Below, one piece after another: positions 59,043-64,000 of a stretch of DNA of 64,000 bases. The position numbers and the translations under genes are program-made. The stretch is from Azohydromonas caseinilytica (GTDB lineage Bacteria > Pseudomonadota > Gammaproteobacteria > Burkholderiales > Burkholderiaceae_C), in assembly GCF_012927045.1 (NCBI RefSeq), contig NZ_JABBFW010000006.1, positions 62,001 through 126,000 on the forward strand, given 5' to 3'. Below the pieces are notes generated by a model. That model was not told the origin of the DNA. It saw only the letters and a program-made list of their open reading frames with translations, and ran no database searches. The first letter of the stretch is position 1, and each line of letters opens with the position of its first letter.

Positions 59043-60452
59043 TCAAATGATCCGGGAAAAGCGCTCGCGCGTCTGATCGGCCCGCAAATGCCGGTCGAAC
59101 ACCATGGCCACGCCACGCACGAAGTACCAGCCTCGCGGCGTCACCTGGATCGCATCAGGCTCGATCTCCACCAGCCCCATCTCCACCAGCGGCTGCAGCA
59201 CCTCAAGCTCCGTCGCGAAGTACTCGCGCATGTTCACCAGATGTGCCAGCTCGATGGACTCGAACTCCACGCGCCCCTGGCACATCAGCGCCATGATCAC
59301 GGCGCGGCGCACCAAGTCGTCACGCGTGAGGGCCAGGCCACGCACCACCGGAAACTGCCCCTGGCGCACGGCGTCGTAGTACTCCGGCAGCGTCTTGGCG
59401 TTCTGGCTGTAGGTGGGACCCATGCGGCCAATGGCCGACACGCCCAGGCCGATGAGATCGCAGTCCGGCTGCGTGCTGTAGCCCTGGAAGTTGCGGTGCA
59501 GGCGTCCCTGGCGCTTGGCCGCTGCCAGGCTGTCGCCGGGCAACGCGAAATGGTCCATGCCGATGTAGGTATAGCCAAAGCCCAGGAAGCCCTGGATGGC
59601 ATTGCCCAGCATCTGCACCCGGTGGCCGGGGGGCGGCAACTGGGCCGGGTCGATGCGGCGCTGCGGCTTGAAGCGCGCCGGCAGGTGCGCATAGGCGTAG
59701 AGCGCGATGCGGTCGGGCCGCAGCTCGCCCACCCGCTCCACCGTGCGGGCAAAGGATTCGGGCGTCTGCTTGGGCAAGCCGTAGATCAGATCGACGTTGA
59801 GCGACTCGAAGCCGAGGGCACGGGCACTCAGCACCAGTTCGCGCACGCTCTCATAGGACTGCACGCGGTGCACTGCCTTCTGCACTTCGGTATCGAAGTC
59901 CTGCACACCAAAGCTCAGCCGGTTGAAACCCAGGCGCGCGAGATGCTGCAGCCGCTCTGCGCTGACGGTGCGCGGATCGACTTCGATGGACAGCTCCGCA
60001 CCCGGAGCAATGCGAAACGCCCCGCGCAGCACGTTCATCAGGCGCTCGATCTCGGCGTCGGACAGGAACGTCGGCGAGCCGCCGCCAAAATGCAGTTGCG
60101 ACACGGCCTTGCCCGTACCCAGCACTGCGACATGAAGGGCAATCTCGGCCTCCAGCGCCTGGAGATATTCCTCAGCGCGGTCATGGTGTTTGGTGATGAC
60201 CTTGTTGCAGGCGCAGTAATAGCAGACCGACTCGCAGAACGGGATGTGCACATAGATCGACAAAGGCGGCGTGCCACCCACAGTCGCACCTTGGGCACGC
60301 TGCTCCAGGGCTTGTCGATACTCGGCCGGCCCGAAGGCTTCGACGAAGCGATCGGCCGTCGGGTAAGAGGTGTAGCGGGGCCCAGGCACGTCCAGGCGCT
60401 GGAGCAGGCTTTCGGTCAGAACGGGCCCGGTGGCGGAGGTATCGCTTAGCAT
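59043..60452 (-). CDS. hemN: Oxygen-independent coproporphyrinogen III dehydrogenase HemN
   Basis: Radical-SAM enzyme of anaerobic heme synthesis. 469 residues. Cluster motif CX3CX2CXC in FCESVCYYCACNKVIT, HFGGGSPTFLSDAEIERLM, and SIEVDPRTVSAERLQHLARL typical of true HemN. The C-terminal HemN domain is present (YEAR-type GLVEIEPDAIQVTPRGWYFV). ATG at 60450-60452 fits the family; an FNR box lies 34-47 bp upstream. Confidence 0.96.
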   Translation of the reverse strand: MLSDTSATGPVLTESLLQRLDVPGPRYTSYPTADRFVEAFGPAEYRQALEQRAQGATVGGTPPLSIYVHIPFCESVCYYCACNKVITKHHDRAEEYLQALEAEIALHVAVLGTGKAVSQLHFGGGSPTFLSDAEIERLMNVLRGAFRIAPGAELSIEVDPRTVSAERLQHLARLGFNRLSFGVQDFDTEVQKAVHRVQSYESVRELVLSARALGFESLNVDLIYGLPKQTPESFARTVERVGELRPDRIALYAYAHLPARFKPQRRIDPAQLPPPGHRVQMLGNAIQGFLGFGYTYIGMDHFALPGDSLAAAKRQGRLHRNFQGYSTQPDCDLIGLGVSAIGRMGPTYSQNAKTLPEYYDAVRQGQFPVVRGLALTRDDLVRRAVIMALMCQGRVEFESIELAHLVNMREYFATELEVLQPLVEMGLVEIEPDAIQVTPRGWYFVRGVAMVFDRHLRADQTRERFSRII

Positions 60453-60485
60453 GGCGCCACTTTGCCAAAGTTGGCCCATGCGAGC

Positions 60486-60499
60486 TTGATGTGCCTCAA
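60486..60499. promoter_or_regulatory. FNR box between hemN and fnr
   Basis: TTGAT-GTGC-CTCAA differs from TTGAT-N4-ATCAA at one base. It is centred about 40 bp upstream of the hemN start codon and 140 bp upstream of the fnr start codon, in the divergent region. FNR could activate hemN and control its own gene. Confidence 0.7.
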
Positions 60500-60632
60500 G
60501 TGGGCAAATACCAGCCACACCAAGAATAACGCCAGTTTTTGAGGCATATCATTCATGTTGAAGACCGCTGATTTCCCTGATGATTCCTGCATCCAGCCCT
60601 CGGGCTGTGCTGGCTCAACTCCGCGAACCAAC

Positions 60633-61370
60633 ATGAATTCCACGATGCCGCCCATCCGCACCGAGCCCTTCAAAGTGGCGTGCTCGAGTTGCAACCTGCG
60701 TGAGCTGTGCCTTCCGGTGGGCCTGTCGCGCAATGACCTGGAGCAGCTCGACACCATGGTGGCCACGCGGCGTTCGGTGGTGCGTGGCGACACCTTGTTC
60801 CGCGCCGGTGACGCGTTTCAGTCGCTCTACGCCGTGCGCACAGGTTTCTTCAAGACCTGTGTCTCGGCCGAGGATGGCCGCGATCAGGTCACGGGCTTTC
60901 AGATGGCGGGCGAACTCCTGGGGCTTGACGGCATCGGCAGCGACCGCCACACGGTGGACGCGGTGGCCCTGGAAGACTCGCAGGTATGCGTCATCCCCTA
61001 TGCCCAGCTCGAGGAACTGTCGCGCGAGTTCTCCGACCTGCAGCGCCAACTGCACAAGATCATGAGCCGGGAAATCGTGCGCGACCACGGCGTGATGCTG
61101 CTGTTGGGCAGCATGCGGGCCGAGGAGCGTCTGGCGGCTTTCCTGCTCAACCTGACCCAGCGGCTCCAGGCCCGCGGCTTCTCGGCGTCTTCGTTGATCC
61201 TGCGCATGACGCGTGAGGAGATCGGCAGCTACCTGGGCCTCAAGCTCGAAACGGTAAGCCGCACCTTCTCAAAGTTCCAGGAAGAAGGCCTGCTCGAGGT
61301 CAAGCAGCGCCAAATCCGCATCGTCGATCAGGACGGGCTGCAGAAGCTGGTCAACGGCGCAGCCTGCTGA
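60633..61370 (+). CDS. fnr: FNR-family oxygen-sensing transcription regulator
   Basis: 245 residues, CRP/FNR family. Four cysteines match the [4Fe-4S] ligands of E. coli FNR: C17, C20, C26 (ACSSCNLRELC) and C119 (SQVCVIP). Cyclic-nucleotide-type barrel, dimer helix and HTH with EIGSYLGLKLETVSRTFSKF; the E..SR residues match those reading TTGAT half-sites. ATG at 60633 (MNSTMPP) is chosen over one 78 bases upstream because the cysteine spacing from the N-terminus then matches FNR. Divergent from hemN; a terminator follows. Confidence 0.95.
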   Translation: MNSTMPPIRTEPFKVACSSCNLRELCLPVGLSRNDLEQLDTMVATRRSVVRGDTLFRAGDAFQSLYAVRTGFFKTCVSAEDGRDQVTGFQMAGELLGLDGIGSDRHTVDAVALEDSQVCVIPYAQLEELSREFSDLQRQLHKIMSREIVRDHGVMLLLGSMRAEERLAAFLLNLTQRLQARGFSASSLILRMTREEIGSYLGLKLETVSRTFSKFQEEGLLEVKQRQIRIVDQDGLQKLVNGAAC

Positions 61371-61390
61371 GAACGGACAAGCGAATGAAC

Positions 61391-61419
61391 AAAGGGCGCC
61401 CACAAGGGGCGCCCTTTTT
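61391..61419. terminator. Bidirectional terminator between fnr and the cbb3 accessory genes
   Basis: AAAGGGCGCCC - ACAA - GGGGCGCCCTTTTT: 10-11 bp stem and T-run, between convergent genes. Confidence 0.88.
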
Positions 61420-61435
61420 CTTGGGTCGTCTCAGG

Positions 61436-61714
61436 TCAATGGCCGTGAGCATCGGGCATCGCGCGTGAGCGCGGCCCGTCGGCGGGCGCCGCCAGCCAGT
61501 GCTCCAGGGCCCCGGCCGCGGCGATGGCAGCCCAGAACAGGAAGAAGGCCAGGGAGTAGACGGTCGTAGCCGACAGCTCCGAGAAGACACCGCCGGCACC
61601 TTGAAGGCTGTGCGGATCGACCAGCGCAAACACCAGCATCTCCAGCACCGCGGCCATCAGGAACGACGGCCAGGCCACCAGCATCACCGCTTGCACGCGA
61701 GGGGTTGTCGTCAT
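61436..61714 (-). CDS. Small membrane protein of the cbb3/fnr locus
   Basis: 92 residues with two hydrophobic segments (about 10-31 and 50-72) and a His/Asp-containing tail (MPDAHGH). I do not recognise a named family; proteins of this size and layout occur between the cbb3 genes and fnr in related bacteria. Last gene of the cco transcription unit as far as visible. Confidence 0.75.
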   Translation of the reverse strand: MTTTPRVQAVMLVAWPSFLMAAVLEMLVFALVDPHSLQGAGGVFSELSATTVYSLAFFLFWAAIAAAGALEHWLAAPADGPRSRAMPDAHGH

Positions 61715-61765
61715 TTGCGATCACCTCCTGGCGTGAATTCTTGCGCGTACCTGACGCGCCGCGTC

Positions 61766-62056
61766 CTAGCGTTGACCCGCAGAGGCCGCAGCGGCAGCCG
61801 CTTCGGCCGCAGCCTTGTTGCGCGCTTCGAGGGCCGGACGCATGTCGCCCGACGAGGACTCCTCCGCGGGCTGCTGCGATTGGGGCGCCGCGCCGGAGCC
61901 GATCACCACGTCGGCGCCGCGCACGGCAATGACGGCGGTGATGATCGCCGCCACCACCACGGCCAACGGCCCACCCACCACCAGCCACATCATGCGCACG
62001 CGCCACCAAGGCACGCGCTGGCCGGCACCGGCCTGTTTATCGGTTCTGCGATCCAT
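61766..62056 (-). CDS. FixH-like small membrane protein
   Basis: 96 residues: a polar N-terminus, one transmembrane helix preceded by WWRVRMMW (about 17-44, WLVVGGPLAVVVAAIITAVI), and a Gln/Ser/Ala-rich C-terminal tail. The position after ccoG and the tryptophan-rich entry to the helix fit the FixH-like accessory proteins of cbb3 clusters, but the periplasmic domain is short and the assignment is tentative. ATG at 62056 with GGAGCA upstream. Confidence 0.6.
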   Translation of the reverse strand: MDRRTDKQAGAGQRVPWWRVRMMWLVVGGPLAVVVAAIITAVIAVRGADVVIGSGAAPQSQQPAEESSSGDMRPALEARNKAAAEAAAAAASAGQR

Positions 62057-62100
62057 GGGGAATACTGCTCCGGTCAGGCCGGCCTCGCACGCACAGTGCG

Positions 62101-62698
62101 TCAACGCGGCACGACAAAGGTGGATTTCTCGATGGGGTCGGCGGCCACCGCCTTCGCGCGGGGCACCATCTGTTCGATACGGAAGCGCAGCTCATGCACG
62201 CCGCCGCCCAGGGCCATGGCGGCTTCCGGCGCCACGGGCATCCAGCGCGCCTGCGGCGCGTCCACTTCCACGGCAGCGCCCGGTTCGACCACAACGGTCC
62301 CGGCCAGCCCCTCGACGCCGGCACGGCAGCGCTGCGGCTGCCCGGTGGCGTTCATCGGCTGCAGGCGGTAGACGTTCTCGATTTCGCCCGTGCCACCTGG
62401 CGAGCCAGCGCGGCACGGGCGTGCACGACATCCACCTTGAAGTCGGGTAGTGACATCCTGCGGATACAGGAACGGGCCGAAGACGCAGAGGCGCCGCGCG
62501 CGCGCTCCATTCCAGCCAAGGCAGCCCGTAAAACACAGGCCGCCCAGCGCCAGGCGGCGAAGCGGCCGCTGACGGCGAGCGGGTAGATCCGGCGCTGCCC
62601 CTGATGGAGCGACACCACCGCCGTCTTGGCGTCGGCCTCGGCACGAGGCACAGCCGTGGCGGTGGCAGAGCCGCTTACCGAAGCGGCGCGACCCTCTC
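62101..62698 (-). pseudogene. ccoG: Decayed ccoG (cbb3 oxidase assembly ferredoxin), internal deletion and frameshifts
   Basis: Between ccoP and the FixH-like gene, pieces of CcoG/FixG appear in order but in different frames: the N-terminal VVSLHQGQRRIYPLAVSGRF and AAWRWA (frame 1), VFYGLPWLEW (frame 2), ARRLCVFGPFLYPQDV (frame 3), LPDFKVDVVHARAALARQV (frame 1) and the complete C-terminal FixG_C domain from EIENVYRLQPMNATG to KSTFVVPR (frame 3, 62101-62385). The middle of the protein, the two ferredoxin-type 4Fe-4S clusters and most membrane helices (some 300 residues in intact CcoG), is absent. About 600 bp remain of the usual 1.4-1.5 kb. CcoG normally reduces Cu(II) for oxidase assembly. 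Confidence 0.85.
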
Positions 62699-63625
62699 TT
62701 ACTGGGCGGTGGTGGCGGCGCCGCCCTTGTGGGACAGGCTCCACACGTAAGCGCCGAGCACATGGATCTGCTCGGGGCTCAGGCGGCTGGCGTGCGCCGG
62801 CATGATGTTGGTCTTGCCGTTGTTGATCATGTTCATGATCGCCTGCTCGCCCCAGCCGTGCAGCCAGATCTTGTCGCTCAGGTTGGGCGCGCCCATGGCC
62901 TGGTTGCCCTTGCCGTCGGCACCGTGGCAGGCCGCGCAGACCATCGTGAACTTCTCCTTGCCCAGTTGCGCATACACCGAGTTGTGCGGGCTGCCCGACA
63001 GGCTCAGGACGTAGTGGGCGACGTTACGCACGTTCTCGCCACCGCCAATGGCCTCCGCCATCGGGGGCATCATGCCCTGGCGGCCGCCGGTGATGGTCTG
63101 CTTGATCGTGTCGTGCGAACCGCCGTAGAGCCAGTCGTTGTCGGTCAGGTTGGGGAAGCTCTTGCTGCCGCGCGCATCCGAGCCGTGGCAACCGGCACAG
63201 GTGTTGACGAACAGGCGCTCGCCAATGCCCATGGCCTGCGGGTCCTGCGCAAGCTCCTCGGCCTTCATGTTCACGAACTTGGCGTAGACCGGCGCCATGG
63301 CGGCACGGGCCTTGTCCTGCTCGGCGTTGTACTGGCCCACGCTGGTCCAGCCGAAGACGCCCTTGTTCGAGCCCAGGCCCGGGTACACACTCAGGTACAC
63401 GAGCGCGAACACCACCGTGATCACGAACAGCCACAGCCACCAGCGCGGCAGCGGGTTGTTGAGCTCACGCAGGTCCTCGTCCCAGATGTGGCCGGTGGTG
63501 TTGTCGTCGGCCATGGGCTTGCGCTTGGCCGCCACCATCAGCACGAACACGCAGAACGCGAGTCCGCCCACCACGATGCTGGTCACATACCATGACCAGC
63601 CACTGTTGAAAAAGTCACTCATCAC
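62699..63625 (-). CDS. ccoP: cbb3-type cytochrome c oxidase subunit III (diheme) CcoP
   Basis: Electron-entry subunit of the high-affinity oxidase. 308 residues. Two transmembrane helices (about 11-31 and 61-82) and two c-type heme motifs, CAGCHGSDARG (about 140) and CAACHGADGKG (about 228), with axial Met regions GMMPPMAEAIGGG and NIMPAHASRL. ATG overlaps the ccoQ stop by four bases. Confidence 0.96.
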   Translation of the reverse strand: MMSDFFNSGWSWYVTSIVVGGLAFCVFVLMVAAKRKPMADDNTTGHIWDEDLRELNNPLPRWWLWLFVITVVFALVYLSVYPGLGSNKGVFGWTSVGQYNAEQDKARAAMAPVYAKFVNMKAEELAQDPQAMGIGERLFVNTCAGCHGSDARGSKSFPNLTDNDWLYGGSHDTIKQTITGGRQGMMPPMAEAIGGGENVRNVAHYVLSLSGSPHNSVYAQLGKEKFTMVCAACHGADGKGNQAMGAPNLSDKIWLHGWGEQAIMNMINNGKTNIMPAHASRLSPEQIHVLGAYVWSLSHKGGAATTAQ

Positions 63626-63813
63626 TTACTCCCTTGGAAGCGGGCCGCGGCCGCAGCGACGGGCTCGCCGTCCTCTTCCAGGAAGGGCAGCTGGGCCGCC
63701 GCTTCATGTTGGGAACGCTGGCGCTTGCTCCAGGTCCACAACGCGATGCCGAGGAACAGCACGAAGCTGATCAACGTCACGGCGCTGCGAAGAGCATTGA
63801 TGTCCATGTCCAT
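63622..63813 (-). CDS. ccoQ: cbb3-type cytochrome c oxidase subunit CcoQ
   Basis: 63-residue single-span protein (helix about 10-28, AVTLISFVLFLGIALWTW) followed by KRQRSQHEAAAQLPFLEEDG; the size, WxW-K/R junction and FxED segment are typical of CcoQ, which stabilises CcoP in the complex. AGGAG lies upstream of ATG 63813; an in-frame ATG two codons later is also possible. Confidence 0.92.
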   Translation of the reverse strand: MDMDINALRSAVTLISFVLFLGIALWTWSKRQRSQHEAAAQLPFLEEDGEPVAAAAARFQGSK

Positions 63814-63834
63814 CGCTGTGGCTCCTGGTCTGGT

Positions 63835-64000
63835 TTACTTCAGCGCGGTGCCAAGCACCTGCAGGTAAGCCACGACGGCTTCGAGCTCGGTCTTGCCCTT
63901 CACCTCGTCGGCCGCCTTGGCGATCTCGTCATCGGTGTAGGGCACGCCGACCTTGCGCAGCGCCGCCATCTTGGGACCCACCTCGGCCGGGTTGAGCGCG
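63835..64000 (-). CDS. ccoO: cbb3-type cytochrome c oxidase subunit II CcoO (C-terminal part)
   Basis: Only the last 54 codons are inside the window, ending [12 protein letters not shown] and a TAA stop at 63835-63837. The visible sequence ([40 protein letters not shown]) matches CcoO C-termini. The monoheme domain lies beyond the right edge. 21 bp separate it from ccoQ. Confidence 0.93.
   Translation of the reverse strand, partial: ALNPAEVGPKMAALRKVGVPYTDDEIAKAADEVKGKTELEAVVAYLQVLGTALK

Noticed and set aside
62101-62763. A single 220-codon gene across the ccoP-FixH gap
   Set aside because: Only the last 94 codons match the FixG C-terminal domain; the first part is out of frame with the CcoG N-terminal sequence, which shows in the other two frames.

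Overview
The window is GC-rich chromosomal DNA from a betaproteobacterium. Gene order and content point to Burkholderiales, most likely Comamonadaceae (inference): rlmE-ftsH, greA-carB-carA, surE-pcm-nlpD-rpoS, a cbb3 oxidase cluster ending in fnr/hemN, NADP-icd, and a complete liu (leucine/isovalerate) operon. The bacterium appears to be a facultative or microaerobic respirer: it has an O2-sensing FNR, oxygen-independent HemN, cbb3 oxidase and an NO-responsive NorR/flavohemoglobin pair.

Layout. 1-15 kb is housekeeping: ftsH (cut by the window edge), rlmE, yhbY, a DUF4149 protein, greA, carB, carA, a GlcG/HbpS protein, a Bax-inhibitor-1 protein, rlmD and the rpoS operon. 15-20.7 kb holds an odd LuxR-type regulator, norR diverging from hmp with a recognisable sigma-54 promoter and NorR-type sites, an HPP/CBS membrane protein and tRNA-Leu. 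20.8-24.9 kb holds a class III nucleotide cyclase, a YeeE/YedE sulfur transporter overlapping a membrane-anchored bufferin-like (DUF2282) gene, and a patatin.

25-33 kb is centred on a bufferin-type copper-peptide system. The precursor bufA, a DoxX protein, an exported cupin and an unknown protein lie on one strand. Diverging from them are the MNIO (DUF692) enzyme bufB, its DUF2063 partner bufC, an OmpR-type response regulator, a histidine kinase and a PAS-GAF protein, all translationally overlapped. A repeated GTGAYC-N5-GTGAYC operator upstream of both halves suggests that the embedded two-component system controls them. 33-44.7 kb holds an ankyrin protein, a lower-GC secreted HExxH protein, YbaK, the liuABCDE operon with an AraC regulator, an EEP nuclease and a pirin.

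44.8-53.9 kb is an inserted three-gene, overlapping defence-type operon next to tRNA-His. It encodes a DUF1998-like protein with an apparently dead helicase core, an SNF2 helicase (DrmD-like) and an Eco57I-type adenine methylase (DrmMI-like). It resembles class 1 DISARM but has a different order and lacks drmC. The methylase carries one in-frame TAG and an AT-rich recognition domain. 54-57 kb has tRNA-His, ppiD, tRNA-Val and two identical tRNA-Asn genes. 57-64 kb has icd, a TauE/SafE-like protein, hemN, fnr, two small membrane proteins, a decayed ccoG (its ferredoxin/membrane core is missing), ccoP, ccoQ and the end of ccoO.
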